Assembly: GCF_030848565.1 (NCBI RefSeq)
Contig: NZ_JAVDDV010000002.1
Span: forward strand, 62,001-126,000
Direction: 5' to 3'
Length of the DNA: 64,000 nucleotides
Source of the DNA: Natronolimnohabitans sp. A-GB9
Lineage (GTDB): Archaea; Halobacteriota; Halobacteria; Halobacteriales; Natrialbaceae
Under the pieces are notes generated by a model that did no database searches, was not told the origin of the DNA, and saw nothing but the letters and a program-made list of their open reading frames with translations. Positions 16,631 through 26,952 of this stretch are shown here, piece by piece (the stretch's first letter is position 1; each line of letters begins with the position of its first letter). Made by a program: the position numbers and the translations under genes.

Positions 16631-17722
16631 CTATAGAACGCCCATCTCACTGAGCCGTTCCGGTAGATACGTATCCGTCACGAAATCCAACCCGTGAGAG
16701 GCCAGCGACTGCTGTTCGGACTTCTTCTCGATCTCGAGTTGTAACTCGATCTGTTCCTCCCAGTAGTCGGTCTGGAAGCGTGGATCCTCGAGTTCGCTCT
16801 CCAAGGCGTTGACGTCGGAGTCCGAAAGCGGGTCGGTCGGCAGATCGTACTCCACGATGTCGGCGGGCTGGATACCGATGAACTTCGCCTCCGGCGTGGC
16901 CAGATACTCCGAGAGGTGGGCGGACTTGATCGAGCCGTAGGCGACGGAGCCGTAGATACGGTACGACCACGGGTCACCGTCCGTAAAGACCGTGACAGGG
17001 AGGTCGAGTTCGTCGTGGAGCCGCTTGGTGATCCGACGGGTCGCGCGGGCGGGCTGGCCCTTCAGGTGGACGATCAGGGCGTTGTACGCCTCGTCGAAGC
17101 CGTTCTCGACGAGTCGGTCCCGCATACCACCGGTCTCGACGGCGAGGATGAAGTCGGCATCACAATCCAAGAACTCGATCGTATCGGGATTGTTCGGGAT
17201 CTGGTAGCCGCCTTCGCCGACGTCCTTCTGGCAGTGGATCTCCCGTTCGCCGCGTCGGGTCTGCTCGCGCAGATGCAGCGGCCCCATGATCGTCGCGCCC
17301 GACTCCTCGGGGCGCATGTGGAAGTCCTCGCGGGTAACCCCTGAAACGATCTCTAAGTCCTCGACCAGGCTGTTGGACTCGTCCTGGCTCGAGAACTGGG
17401 CCTCTTCGTTGTCCCAGCTCTCCGAGAGGTAGTAGAGTTCACGCAGGGTCGACGAGCGATCCTCCTCGAGCTGTTCGGCGAGGAACTCGATGGTGTAGAC
17501 GGCCTTCAGGAGCTTCCGGGCACCGCGGACGGAGTTGGCCGACCGGGTCGACTCGCGGTCGCCGTAGACCCAGACCTCCTCTTCCTCGTCGTACTCGATG
17601 TTGTTTTTCGTCCGTGTGGGGACGGACATGTGGGGGATCTCGCCCAGTTCGAACTGGTCGTAGAACTGTGCCGCGAGATCGATCAGCTGCTCTCGTGCCT
17701 GTTGGTCGTTGTCTGCGCTCAT
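16631..17722 (-). CDS. top6A: DNA topoisomerase VI subunit A
   Basis: 363 residues, full length for the Spo11/Top6A family. The catalytic tyrosine lies in RELYYLSES near residue 103, within the winged-helix (5Y-CAP) domain. The Toprim domain shows the E in AVETGGM and the DxD acid pair in [10 protein letters not shown]. The A2B2 enzyme cuts both DNA strands, relaxes supercoils and decatenates chromosomes. Its ATG overlaps the top6B stop (ATGA), so the two subunits are made from one message in the usual archaeal order B then A. Confidence 0.97.
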   Translation of the reverse strand: MSADNDQQAREQLIDLAAQFYDQFELGEIPHMSVPTRTKNNIEYDEEEEVWVYGDRESTRSANSVRGARKLLKAVYTIEFLAEQLEEDRSSTLRELYYLSESWDNEEAQFSSQDESNSLVEDLEIVSGVTREDFHMRPEESGATIMGPLHLREQTRRGEREIHCQKDVGEGGYQIPNNPDTIEFLDCDADFILAVETGGMRDRLVENGFDEAYNALIVHLKGQPARATRRITKRLHDELDLPVTVFTDGDPWSYRIYGSVAYGSIKSAHLSEYLATPEAKFIGIQPADIVEYDLPTDPLSDSDVNALESELEDPRFQTDYWEEQIELQLEIEKKSEQQSLASHGLDFVTDTYLPERLSEMGVL

Positions 17723-20700
17723 TGATCTGTAACGGTGAGTTTCTCGCTTTCGATACCCTTCACGTCGAGATCGAACTCGGCGTCGGCGGTCACCTCGTAC
17801 TCAAGCGTCGCCTCGTCGTCGCTTTTCACCTCGGGCTCCCACTTGACGAACCACTCGCCGTCCATCTCGACGACGGTCGCGTCGTCGGGGAGGCTCGTCG
17901 GCTCGGCGGTGACGATGTCGGTGATCTCGAGTGCTTCGTTGGTTCCGGAGTTGTTCTCGACGGTGATCGAGACGGCCTGGCTGTCGCCGTTTGCCTCGAT
18001 GCCGCGCTCGACGAGCACGTTGTTCATGATGCGGGCGATCGCGTCGTCGATGTCGGGTTCCTCACGGCCCGTGACTTCGGCGACCTTCGAGGCCATCTCG
18101 GGGAGGATCGTCCCGAGGACGTTCTGTTTCTTCCGGCGCTGTTGCATCGACTGGCGCTTGTTGATGTAGCTTTTGAGTTCGCGGGCGGCCTCCCGGATCG
18201 CGAGTTCGATCTCGTCTTCCATCTCGGGGACGTTCGCGACGGCGTCTTTCGACTCGCTGGTGAAGGGGACGTTCGTCGACGCGACGTGGACCATGATGAC
18301 CGCCGGCCCCTTCGGCAGCCCGGAGCCGCCAGGCTGATTGAGCCCGTAGTTGCGCCAGCCGATATCTTTGACTACGTCGGTCGTCGCACACGCGCCGCGC
18401 TGGTAGACCAGCGGCACGCGGTTGGCAAATCGCATGACGTCGACGCTGCCCTCGCTTTCGAGGTCGCCGCCGTAGGCGATGCCGGCCTCGACGATGAAGG
18501 GGTCGCCGCCGTGGACCTCGGCGTCTCGAGTCGCGGAGGCATAGAAGTCGGCGTCGAACTCCTTCTCGAGGCCGGCCGTGATCAGGTCCTCGGAGATCGG
18601 TGCGAGACACCGCGTCGGCGGTGCCATGATGTCGGTCGCACGCATCCCGTCGACGAGGTCGCTGGTGGCGTCACGGTCGCCCTCGAGTTCGCGAACCAGT
18701 GGCGGATCGTCGGGGACGGTCGCCATCACGTCCCAGACGGCGTCGACGACGTTCTCGCGGGCGGTGTCGCCGAAGGAGACGTCGTCGTACTCCTCGGTTA
18801 AGTCCGCGGCCCGATCGACGTGGGCTCGGAGCCGATCGCGGGTGAGCCGGTGGCGGACGTTCCCCTCGTCTGTACCGTCGGCCTCGAGTTCGTCCGCGAA
18901 CGTGGCCGCCAGCCGCTCGGCGAAGGCGTGGACCACCTCGTCGTCCTTCCGGGTGCTCGTCGCTTCGTCGGCGAGGTCATAGAGGTCCGCGACGAGTCGC
19001 GACTCGGTGGCCTCGTCGGCGTCCGCTTTGGCTCCGGTCTCCTCGCGCGCGTCGATCAACTCGAGCCAGACGGCGTCGACGGCGTTCTCGCGGACTGTCT
19101 CCCCGAACGTGGTCCCGTAGTCGCTTTCGACTCCCTCGGCGGCCGTGTCGACGATCTCGAGGAGTTCGTGGTGGGCGATGCGGTCACGGTCCGCGACCGC
19201 CTCGGCGATGGCGTCGGCGAAGGCGGCCGTCGCGTCTGCGCCCTTGTTCGCCGTGGCGTCGGAGACTGCGGCGTGGAGGTCGACGTCTTCGTGCGCTGCG
19301 GGTGGCCGCCAGCGCATCTCGCGGCCGTAGTAGCGGTCCCGGAACTCGTCGATGATCGACTCGGCGGTCTTCTTGCCGACGCGGGTAAACTCCTCCTGGA
19401 GGAAGCCCGAGACGGTCTGGGAGTCCGTCGCCGTCAGCATCTTCATGACGGTCCCCAGTTCGACACCGTGGGGGTGGGGCCGGATCTCTTCGGTCTCCTC
19501 GGGGAGCTGGTCGGTCGCACGCTCGAACTTGAAGTGGGCCTGTGGCTCGCGCAACTCGAGACGCGCGTGGGGGTTGACGACCGCCGTGTGCTTGATGTAG
19601 TCGTGTAGCTGCTGGCGGGCGCGCATGTTCGCCTCCATCTCGAGTTCGATGCGCGTCCCGTGGGGGCGGTCCCAGGAGGTCGACTCCTCGACGCTGATCT
19701 CGGGTTCGTTGCTGTCGGTGTCGACGATGAGTTCGAAATACTGGGCTTCGCTTGCGCCCTGTGGACGGCTCGTGATCTTGGCGGGTTTCCCGCTGGTCAG
19801 CTGCGAGTAAAGCACCGCAGCGGAGATCCCGATCCCCTGCTGGCCGCGGCTGTTTTTGACGCTCAACGCACCCTGATTTGCGACGACGAAATTCTCGTCA
19901 GTGCCGGTCGCACCGGGTACGGAAATGTCGTAGACATACTCGGGCGGATCAGTCGCTTCGACGTCCGTTACCGGGAGCAAACACATATCGGTGTCAGTAA
20001 GCCCATGAAGGTTTTGAATCGTCTCCCAGAGTTCCTCGAGTCGCTCGGTCGGTCGGTGATCGTCATCGAGTAACTCTTTCTCCTTGAGAGTATGGACGTA
20101 TCGGGGTTTCTCGACGTGGTCTCCGTCGAGCGCTGCCTCGATAAGCGATTGATATACTTCAGCGTGTTCGATACTAGAACCGACACCAGCACCCATCAGT
20201 AGGCCGGGGATCGTGTCCGGAACTGTCTTATTTTCGACGTGGCCTACCCGGACATCCTCAAGGAGCGACGTCGGAATGCGCTTGTACCCTTGTTTGCCGG
20301 TCTCCTGGCTCGTCGAGAAGACGTCCGAAAGGGATGCATCTTCTCCGTAGACTTTCGTCCGGTATGTCGTCGCTGGATCGTCAGCGTAGCCGGACGAATC
20401 CGAGACGGTCTCCGTGCTCGCTAACACCCCGTGCATGTTCCAGAGCACAGATAGCTGGCGTGCGAGCGTCTCACTTGTCGTCGTATGCGAGAGTTCGTTT
20501 GATGGGTGTGAATCGGACCCATCTCCCTGGTACAGCGCAGCGATAAATCGCTGGCGCTGCTCGGGCGGTGCCTGAAAGACGAACTCAGGAATTCGCTTTT
20601 CGTCGGCAGAACAACCACAGGCCGATTCGAGAAACATCGCTAACGGCGAGGCGAAAGCCTTGACGCGGGTCGAATTTCGCTCGCGCTCGACCGTCGTCGT

Positions 20701-21906
20701 CGATCCGGTAATAGTCTGAACAGCCTGCTCGGTCGATTCGATCAGTTCGGACTCCTGAGAGCCGAACGTAAACCCGACCTGTCGCGGGCCGACGTGACCC
20801 TCCGAGATGTAGTGGGCCACCAGTTCGACGAACGAATCGTCGATCGGGAGCGTCACGGGCATCGTGGTCTCCTTCCCGCCGACCTGATAGGTCTTGAAGA
20901 TACAGTTAGCAGCCTTTTCTTCCCATCCGAGCTTGAGTACTAGTTCGGCCGGGAGATACCCCTTTTCGAGGTAATTTTGCTCGAGACTATCACGGAGAAT
21001 ATCGACGCCGTCGTATCGGTAGTAGTATCGCTCTCGATTACTCTCTTCCGATGGTTTCTTTCGGATCGTCTCCCCTGTTCGCAGTTCTTCGAGCGTCTCG
21101 GTATCGAATCCGTATACGTAGACGCGACGGTCTTCGAACTGCTCTGCAGAGAGGTGTTCGAGAACGTTTACCTCCTCGATCGTCTCGTCGGGAGACGGAA
21201 GCCGGCGCGGTGTCAAAAGAACGTCACCGGACTCGAGCTCACCGGCTTTGACTTCTTTCGTCTCCCCGTCTTTTGTCACGCTGAAAACGCTGTGATTACC
21301 GGTGACTTCGACGGTTCGCCCCTTCTGAGTCGTTATTTGGTACGTTTTCTCGTTGGTCTCGTGGCGTATCGCGTGAGTCACAGGTTCCCACGTCATCTCG
21401 TGGGTCTCGCGGTTGAACGATGGGACCTCGATATCGCCGGCTATCGGGGCCGTTCCCGCGCCCTCGTCGGGAAGATACGCATCACAGAGGACACCGATCG
21501 GAATAAATTCGATGTTTCCGTTTCTACGGATGAGGAGCCGCTGCTCAGGGGTAAGGGACTGTTCGCGGGCGTGAAACCGCGATCCATAGAGGAGCTTCCC
21601 GAAGACTTTCGGCAGCGATTCCTTCGTGATCCCGGGGCCGTTGTCCTCGACGATCAGCCGGTAGTAGTCGCCGGCTTCCTCGATTTCGACATAGATATCC
21701 GGTGCGATTCCGGCTTCTTCGGCGGCGTCTAAGGCGTTGTCCACGGCCTCCTTGACGGCCGTGACGAGGCCTCGAGCGCCGCTGTCGAAGCCAAGCATAT
21801 GCTTGTTCTTCTCGAAGAACTCGGCGATCGAGATCGCCTGCTGGTTTTCGGCCAGCTCCTCGGCGATCCCCGGCTCGTCACCGAGTGTCGACTGAAACGA
21901 CGTCAT
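17719..21906 (-). CDS. top6B: DNA topoisomerase VI subunit B precursor, intein-containing
   Basis: 1395 residues as translated, about 826 after removal of a 569-residue intein. The GHKL ATPase region starts the protein: [14 protein letters not shown] (N box), VEDNGPGI (G1 box), and after the intein [14 protein letters not shown] (G2 box). Then follow an H2TH domain ([13 protein letters not shown]), a haloarchaeal acidic insertion holding two copies of an FG(E/D)T-x-REN-x-VDAVW motif, the transducer domain and a C-terminal Ig-like beta domain (from about residue 1320). The intein interrupts the ATP-lid sequence that is essential for activity, so splicing is needed. A TATA-like box lies 27 bases before the ATG. 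Confidence 0.95.
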   Translation of the reverse strand: MTSFQSTLGDEPGIAEELAENQQAISIAEFFEKNKHMLGFDSGARGLVTAVKEAVDNALDAAEEAGIAPDIYVEIEEAGDYYRLIVEDNGPGITKESLPKVFGKLLYGSRFHAREQSLTPEQRLLIRRNGNIEFIPIGVLCDAYLPDEGAGTAPIAGDIEVPSFNRETHEMTWEPVTHAIRHETNEKTYQITTQKGRTVEVTGNHSVFSVTKDGETKEVKAGELESGDVLLTPRRLPSPDETIEEVNVLEHLSAEQFEDRRVYVYGFDTETLEELRTGETIRKKPSEESNRERYYYRYDGVDILRDSLEQNYLEKGYLPAELVLKLGWEEKAANCIFKTYQVGGKETTMPVTLPIDDSFVELVAHYISEGHVGPRQVGFTFGSQESELIESTEQAVQTITGSTTTVERERNSTRVKAFASPLAMFLESACGCSADEKRIPEFVFQAPPEQRQRFIAALYQGDGSDSHPSNELSHTTTSETLARQLSVLWNMHGVLASTETVSDSSGYADDPATTYRTKVYGEDASLSDVFSTSQETGKQGYKRIPTSLLEDVRVGHVENKTVPDTIPGLLMGAGVGSSIEHAEVYQSLIEAALDGDHVEKPRYVHTLKEKELLDDDHRPTERLEELWETIQNLHGLTDTDMCLLPVTDVEATDPPEYVYDISVPGATGTDENFVVANQGALSVKNSRGQQGIGISAAVLYSQLTSGKPAKITSRPQGASEAQYFELIVDTDSNEPEISVEESTSWDRPHGTRIELEMEANMRARQQLHDYIKHTAVVNPHARLELREPQAHFKFERATDQLPEETEEIRPHPHGVELGTVMKMLTATDSQTVSGFLQEEFTRVGKKTAESIIDEFRDRYYGREMRWRPPAAHEDVDLHAAVSDATANKGADATAAFADAIAEAVADRDRIAHHELLEIVDTAAEGVESDYGTTFGETVRENAVDAVWLELIDAREETGAKADADEATESRLVADLYDLADEATSTRKDDEVVHAFAERLAATFADELEADGTDEGNVRHRLTRDRLRAHVDRAADLTEEYDDVSFGDTARENVVDAVWDVMATVPDDPPLVRELEGDRDATSDLVDGMRATDIMAPPTRCLAPISEDLITAGLEKEFDADFYASATRDAEVHGGDPFIVEAGIAYGGDLESEGSVDVMRFANRVPLVYQRGACATTDVVKDIGWRNYGLNQPGGSGLPKGPAVIMVHVASTNVPFTSESKDAVANVPEMEDEIELAIREAARELKSYINKRQSMQQRRKKQNVLGTILPEMASKVAEVTGREEPDIDDAIARIMNNVLVERGIEANGDSQAVSITVENNSGTNEALEITDIVTAEPTSLPDDATVVEMDGEWFVKWEPEVKSDDEATLEYEVTADAEFDLDVKGIESEKLTVTDQ
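19852..21558 (-). other. Intein in Top6B with LAGLIDADG-type homing endonuclease
   Basis: Residues 117-685 of the precursor, replacing the normal join [15 protein letters not shown]. The first intein residue is Ser (SLTPEQ); block B is [13 protein letters not shown] with the T-x2-H motif; the end is [15 protein letters not shown] followed by extein Ser. The penultimate residue is Lys rather than the usual His. Two endonuclease motifs are visible, [11 protein letters not shown] and [12 protein letters not shown], so the element looks complete rather than a mini-intein. The G+C and codon use are lower than in the exteins (for example runs of gaa/aaa), consistent with horizontal spread. Confidence 0.92.
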
Positions 21907-21930
21907 TGTCCCCCCATACTAACGGCGGGG

Positions 21931-21938
21931 CTAAAAGG
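21931..21938 (-). promoter_or_regulatory. TATA-like box for top6B-top6A
   Basis: CCTTTTAG on the minus strand centred about 28 bases before the ATG at 21906; a leaderless start is implied. Confidence 0.55.
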
Positions 21939-22086
21939 TGTGCGTTACCGGAGTGAAAGTGAATCGGTAACGTCGGTGGTTACGACCGCACGCCGGACCG
22001 TCGTTCGTACGGTCCCTTGTCGCGATGATCTTGCGAGTTCACAACAGAGTCGGAGACTCGCCGGCAGCGACGGACGACGGTCGGTA

Positions 22087-23097
22087 TTACTCGTCTTCCT
22101 CGAGCGGTGGCCAGTGCCACGCATCGCCCCGCGCGATTCCGAGCAGCTTTCGTCGCCGTTCGGAACGTGTCGCGACGACATCGGCAAAGGCCTCGTCCTC
22201 GACGGTCGGAATCCCGTCCTCGCGGAGGCGGTCGAGTTCGGGAGCCGGTGGCACTTCGTCGGCCGGATCGATGAACGACGTCCCGAGCGTGTCGAGATAG
22301 CTGTCGACGCTCGAGCGGGCGTTTTCGACGTGTGCAGGGTTAGGTTGGGCGTCTTCGGGAACGCCGTGGCGGAAGATCGTCAGTGCCTCGTCGAAGATCG
22401 GTACGGCCATCGCCGAGGCTCGCGACGCCTGTTCGCTGTGGTAGTAGTGGAGGATGGGGTAGGCCTTGTGCTGGTCGGCCAGCAAGGAGAGCTGGTCGGC
22501 AAGCGAGTTCATCGGGAGATCGAGGCCGCGAAACTCCTCGTCGGTTCCGTTCCAGCCCGCGCGGACGAACGCCTCGCTGCGCTCGCCCAGACCGGTGACG
22601 TCGCTGGCGAAGGACCGTTTCTCTGAGACGGCGCCGAGAACAGTGAGGATGTAGGAGACGCCCAGGGTAACGAAGGCCATCCCCGTCGCCGTCGTCAGGG
22701 CGCTGGCGATCTCCCACCCACCCGTCGTCGGTGAGTAGTCGCCGTTTCCGTTGGTGAACATCGTGTACGCGACGTAGTAGAACCGTCCCGACCAGTCGGC
22801 CGGCTCGCCGGTGTGGGGACTGACGAGCGCTGTCTCGTCGCCGGCGAACAGCAGCGTCCAGCCGAGCCACAACAGCGCGATCCACATCGCGAGGGTCAAC
22901 GCGAGAATGAGCGGTCCGGCGAGACTCAGCACACGCGGATGATCGTCGCTCGCTTTCCGCAGCGTACGCCAGGTGAGGGTCGTCAGTCGACTCGAGAGCG
23001 GTCCGGAACCACCGTCGACCCACAGCGTCGTCCAGAGGATGTCGACGACGACGGCGACGAGCACGACGATCCCGGCGGCCAGGTACAGCGGTCGCAT
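22087..23097 (-). CDS. K+ channel-like membrane protein with unusual filter
   Basis: 336 residues. Three hydrophobic segments occupy residues 3-25, 58-85 and 135-155. Before the last lies a pore-helix/filter region reading YVAYTMFTNGNGDYSPTT where K+ channels have TVGYGD. The layout helix-pore-helix followed by a long cytoplasmic helical domain (about 160-336) matches two-transmembrane ion channels. The TNGNGD filter keeps both glycines and the Asp but swaps the Val and Tyr positions to Asn, so selectivity may differ. It is the first gene of the 6.5 kb interval between the topoisomerase pairs. Confidence 0.75.
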   Translation of the reverse strand: MRPLYLAAGIVVLVAVVVDILWTTLWVDGGSGPLSSRLTTLTWRTLRKASDDHPRVLSLAGPLILALTLAMWIALLWLGWTLLFAGDETALVSPHTGEPADWSGRFYYVAYTMFTNGNGDYSPTTGGWEIASALTTATGMAFVTLGVSYILTVLGAVSEKRSFASDVTGLGERSEAFVRAGWNGTDEEFRGLDLPMNSLADQLSLLADQHKAYPILHYYHSEQASRASAMAVPIFDEALTIFRHGVPEDAQPNPAHVENARSSVDSYLDTLGTSFIDPADEVPPAPELDRLREDGIPTVEDEAFADVVATRSERRRKLLGIARGDAWHWPPLEEDE

Positions 23098-23312
23098 TTT
23101 CCAGGCCTACAGGGCCGAGTCCCGTCAACGATGGCCCGGTCACTGACGCGGGTTTTTCCCGGAAACGGCTCCCCCTGACCGTCGTCTATAGTTGCCACTG
23201 AAAGTCGGTGCGTACTCGGTCGACCGCCTCGAGACGAAAGTTGCCCGACAGCGCGTTGACCAACACGCGAGTTGCTCGCGTACGGCGTCGACGATGCCGA
23301 CCGCAGACGTGA
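23098..23312. other. Intergenic, nothing recognised
   Basis: Between the channel gene and the true end of the SGNH gene. The longer minus-strand frame running into this stretch is the out-of-frame tail of the frameshifted gene. Confidence 0.5.
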
Positions 23313-24556
23313 TCAGTTCTCCGTGACGATATCCGACAGCACCGACGCGATCTCCTGGTTCGTCTCCGGACTGTAGTGGCCACCCTCGCCGCGTTCGACG
23401 TACAGCGACTCGACACCGTCGTCGGGATCGAGGTGGCGAGCCATGTCGACCGTCTCGAGGGCGTCGTATTTCTCGTCGAGCCGATCGACCAGGTCGCCGT
23501 AAATGGGCCGTGTTCGGCCTCGTACTTCGCGTACCGGAGCTGCTGGACCATCACGAAGACGGGCGTAAAGTTCTGTTCGTCCGCGTAGTCGACGAACTCC
23601 TCGATGAGCGCGTCGAACAGCACCTCGTGGGTCTCGAACAGGCGCTCGTGATAGCGCACACGGGGCTGTTCCATCCGCAGGGCTGATTGGGTCTGGGCCG
23701 TGTCGAAATCGGTCCCCGGAATCGACCGCCCGGTCCGTCGCTCGAGTTCCTTACAGCCCGTGATCGCAGCGTATCGCAGATACTCCGGATCGTCGAGGAG
23801 ATCGGTCGTATACGGGAACGACGCGTAGTGGGGCTTGAACCAGTGCTCGTAGTGGAAGTCGTACTCCCGGAGGTAGTCGGCCTTCGACTCGAGGTCGAGT
23901 AGCTCCTCCTTTTCGTCGACGGGGCTGTCGATCCGCCGTAACTCGCCGTCCTCGAGGACGTACCGAGGCTTGACCGCCAGGATGTTGCCGAACTCCTGGT
24001 AGTGTTTCCAGACCGAGAGGATGCGGGCGATCGAGGAGGCGGTGACGACCATGAAAACGTAGTCGGTCTCCTCCTCGGGGTACTGGCGTTTCAGCCGCAT
24101 CAGTGCCTGATCGAGCCCGTAGTTGCCGCCGCCGTAGTTGGCGACGTGGGTGTCGAGTTCCTGGGCCATGTAGTGTTGGAACGTCTCGTCGTCGTTGACC
24201 TCACGACAGAAACAGTAGGAGTCACCGTAGGTCGAGACGGTGACGTCCGCACTCTCCTCGCGGTCTTTCGCCGGACAGACCCGACTCCCGTACTCGTCCG
24301 TCGAGTAGGTGACGACCGTTCGGACCTCCTCGCCGGGGAGGTGGTCGCCGGTGTCTTTCTGTTTCTCTCGGTTCGGCTGTGGACACCACCCCAGTTCCGG
24401 GTCGAAGCTACTGAACTTCTCGAGCAGGTCCCGATCGATTTCCGGGAACTCCTCGGTGGCAACCGCCGGGATCCGCTTGACCGACTGGTACGAGATCACT
24501 TCGAGGGCGACGACTACGACGACGATCGCGAACGCGAGTGCGACGACTGGGAGCAT
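23313..24556 (-). pseudogene. Frameshifted SGNH/GDSL-like membrane-anchored protein
   Basis: An N-terminal membrane anchor (VVALAFAIVVVVVALEVI) is followed by an SGNH-like domain: TVSTYGDSYCFCREVNDDETF (block I Ser), then VANYGGGNYGLDQALMRLK. The frame breaks near 23503-23507, after KYEAEHGP. Moving to the next frame restores IYGDLVDRLDEKYDALETVD and a final GGHYSPETNQEIASVLSDIV ending at 23313. The restored tail carries the expected C-terminal His of the SGNH triad. Adding one base after GGCCC would repair the gene, so this is either a true single-base loss or a sequencing error in a C-run. SGNH proteins are esterases or acyltransferases acting on glycans; the substrate is unknown. Confidence 0.8.
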
Positions 24557-24668
24557 TCGAGCAACGGTACCAGTACCCGCGGTAAGTGGATTGTGGTGTA
24601 TTCTCCCCTTTCAACGAACGAGCGGGGAGTAATCGGACGATGTAGTTATCTATCGAAGGTATCTCAGA

Positions 24669-24685
24669 GACGGCAGACCGTATCA
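24669..24685. repeat. Single family A arm at a stop codon
   Basis: GACGGCAGACCGTATCA; on the minus strand TGATACGGTCTGCCGT begins with the stop codon of the SPW-like gene. No left arm is visible. Confidence 0.55.
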
Positions 24686-24994
24686 GTGACCGCGCCGATC
24701 GAACGTCGCCGTCGCGCGAGCGTCCGCACTTCGCCGACGGTCGCGTGTTTTGGCGGCACTATAGGCACCGAAACCGAACGCCAGGACGCCGACGAGAACG
24801 GCGTTCCAGAACTGGCTCGCGGCGAGGTCGAAAGCGATCGCCTGGACGACCAGCCAGGCGCCCAGTAGCCCGATCGCCGCCGCGAGCCACCGTCCGTGCT
24901 TCCCCGGGTTCGGCTCGTACGCGACCCGGTCGCGATCGATTGCGTCGGTGCCTCCACGGGCATCGTGTTTCGCGTCCGGATCGTGTTCGCCCAT
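24683..24994 (-). CDS. Small membrane protein, SPW-repeat-like
   Basis: 103 residues from ATG 24994; the frame is open further upstream, but that part is not protein-like. An acidic 35-residue start precedes two hydrophobic helices (RWLAAAIGLLGAWLVVQAIAF and FWNAVLVGVLAFGFGAYSA), and a basic tail follows. The W...WNAVLVG spacing resembles the SPW repeat family of small bacterial and archaeal membrane proteins, of unknown function. The stop is part of a family A arm. It is divergent from no one and lies between the SGNH pseudogene and a stress protein, all on the minus strand. Confidence 0.7.
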   Translation of the reverse strand: MGEHDPDAKHDARGGTDAIDRDRVAYEPNPGKHGRWLAAAIGLLGAWLVVQAIAFDLAASQFWNAVLVGVLAFGFGAYSAAKTRDRRRSADARATATFDRRGH

Positions 24995-25101
24995 GTCTCT
25001 CGAGTAGCGATACGAAACACGCGTCGAAGAGACTGCTGCCCGTCCATGCAAGCCTGGTCGAACCAGTGTCGGCTCGAGGCGCTACTCGAGGGCCGACCGG
25101 A

Positions 25102-25536
25102 TCAGTGAACCACCGTCACTGGGACCGAGGAGTGTCTGACGACGACTTCGGCGACGCTGCCGAGCAGGATACGTTTGACACCCGAGCGGCCGCGACTCCC
25201 CATGACGACGTGATCGATCGACTCAGCGTCGGCAAACTCGATGATCTCCTGGGCCGGCGAGCCGATCCGCGTTCGGGTCTCGATCGGGACGTCGCGTTCC
25301 TCGGCGACCGTCTCTGGGATCGAGAGGCGCTGATCGATATCGCCGAAGAGGTCATCGAGGGCCTCCTGGACCGCTTCGTCGTCGTCGGTCGCGCTGTTCG
25401 GGATAAACGGCAGCGTCGACGTGTCGGCAACCGTCAACACCACGAACTCACCGTCGGGAAAGAGGTCGATGGCGTACTCAAGGGCATCGCGTGCGGACTC
25501 GGAGTCGTCGAAGGGAACGAGAACGCGTGCTGGCAT
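25102..25536 (-). CDS. Universal stress protein (UspA family)
   Basis: 144 residues, one Usp domain. The nucleotide-binding phrase GSRGRSGVKRILLGSVAEVV with final VPVTVVH fits the G-x2-G-x9-G(S/T) pattern of the ATP-binding Usp class. The start MPARVLVPFDDSESARDALEYAI is standard. Haloarchaea often place Usp genes next to transporters. Here one lies on each side of the NRAMP/TauE segment, facing outward, this one on the minus strand. Confidence 0.9.
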   Translation of the reverse strand: MPARVLVPFDDSESARDALEYAIDLFPDGEFVVLTVADTSTLPFIPNSATDDDEAVQEALDDLFGDIDQRLSIPETVAEERDVPIETRTRIGSPAQEIIEFADAESIDHVVMGSRGRSGVKRILLGSVAEVVVRHSSVPVTVVH

Positions 25537-25975
25537 GCGAGGTGCGAATATACTGTCGGATCACGTGGACTTGAGTCCTGTCGTCGGTTTCTGAGCACCG
25601 AACTGTCGGATCGCGTATTATACGGACTGCTGTCCCGCCGACCGCCAGGGCGGGGCGGCGAGGCCGGGGCGAGACGACAGGCGACCGGATCGCCGTTCTC
25701 GAGAAACGTCTCTGGGACGAGTCGACGCGACCGACTCTCCGTTACAGCTTCCCCCAGTCGAGAGCCAGTCGCAGCCCTCGCTCAAGGTGACATATGACAT
25801 ATCAAGCTCATCTCTCAACCGAGCGAGTCCCGTCTTGTCTACTACACGAAACTGTACGACACGGTTACGGGTCGATTCGCTGGCTCTCTCGAGACGCGGC
25901 GTCGTCACGTCGATCCGATGTCCTAGAGACGGGGTCAGCTGGATCAGTCCACGCTTTTCCGGTGAGTCACGAAAC
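25537..25975. other. Intergenic interval with repeat elements
   Basis: Contains a degraded family B element (about 25551-25617) abutting a family A copy (25619-25691). From 25692 to 25975 I see no gene; a short repeated GACATAT occurs at 25791-25802. Confidence 0.5.
25619..25691. repeat. Family A copy, member of a near-identical inverted pair
   Basis: Bases 25621-25680 are the reverse complement of 27742-27801 with a single mismatch in 60. Other copies in the window are far less alike, so these two share a recent origin. Confidence 0.85.
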
Positions 25976-26786
25976 ATGGAAGAGACCAGAACTGCGGTCG
26001 ATCTCCCGGTCAGTAAAGCGAAGGAGACAATTCACCAGTACGGACTTGGCCTGTTGTTCGCAGCGAACATCTTCGGTGCTGGGTCCGTCTACATTCTCAC
26101 GGAAGCGGGTATTCTGTTCGGGTTCGGATTACTGTGGGTATTACCGCTCGGACTCGGCGTCGGGCTGGCCATGCACGAGATGTCGGCCCGGCTGGCCGCT
26201 GCCGACCAGCCACTGATGACCTACATTACGGATGTCGTCGGCGAGACGGCAGCCAAAGCGTTCTCGATCGGCATCTCGTTTATCATGCAGTTCTGGAGCG
26301 TCGCCAACTACGCGCTCGCGGGTGCGGCACTGGTCTATCTCACCCCGCTATCGAACCTGTATATCGCGATCATCGCTTCGGCCGCCCTCGGAATCTCGCT
26401 GGTCGAACTCCGGGTTTACCAGCGCCACGGGGACGCTGTTCGCGGCCGGGTTCATGATGCCCCAGTCCTACGGACTCTCGACGCAGTTCGGTGACCTGCA
26501 CTTCCGCCGAACCGTCCACTTCCTGATCGGTCTCTCGGTCGTACTGGCGATCCCGATCCTCGCATTTACCGACTTCACGCCCGTCGATCTGGCGCTGTTG
26601 ATGCCCGCAGTCAACGGCGTCATCGGACTGCCGTTGACTGCCCTCGCGCTCTTTGCGGGCGTGCGCCGGTACGTCGATCCGTCACGACTCGAGCAGGCGA
26701 TCTTCCTGACGGCCGTCGTGTTGCTGTTCGTGACGTCGCTCGTAACCGGCGAGGATCTCGCGCACTCGGTCATCGAACTGCTGTAA
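25976..26786 (+). pseudogene. NRAMP-type metal transporter gene with internal deletion
   Basis: The start (from ATG 25976) encodes a divergent NRAMP N-terminus: IFGAGSVYILTEAGILFGFGLLWVLPL, then MHEMSARLA, and four helices up to ISLVELRVY near 26420. The frame then breaks. The next frame opens as SATGTLFAAGFMMPQSYG, which fits a late NRAMP helix, and continues through three more helices to TAA 26784-26786. Together only about 270 residues remain where NRAMP proteins have about 400, so the junction near 26421 appears to have lost several central helices as well as the frame. Probably inactive. The placement of the lost part is inferred from family layout. Confidence 0.75.
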
Positions 26787-26952
26787 CGGTCGCCGACACC
26801 CTTGGAGTCCCGGGCATCGATCCGACTCGAGTCCGGGTTCGAATCCGACGCACGGGACGAGGTTGTACCGTCGATATTGTACGGCTCGGACGCTGAATCC
26901 GCAATCCCAAGAGTAACAACGCCCGAGCCAATCGACCCGATAACGTCCGGAG

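Noticed and set aside
17614-18801. 395-codon plus-strand frame opposite top6A/top6B
   Set aside because: Antisense shadow; Val/Gly/Asp-biased composition without any domain.
25618-25977. 119-codon minus-strand frame between Usp and the NRAMP gene
   Set aside because: It runs through the palindromic element, and its sequence has no domain character.
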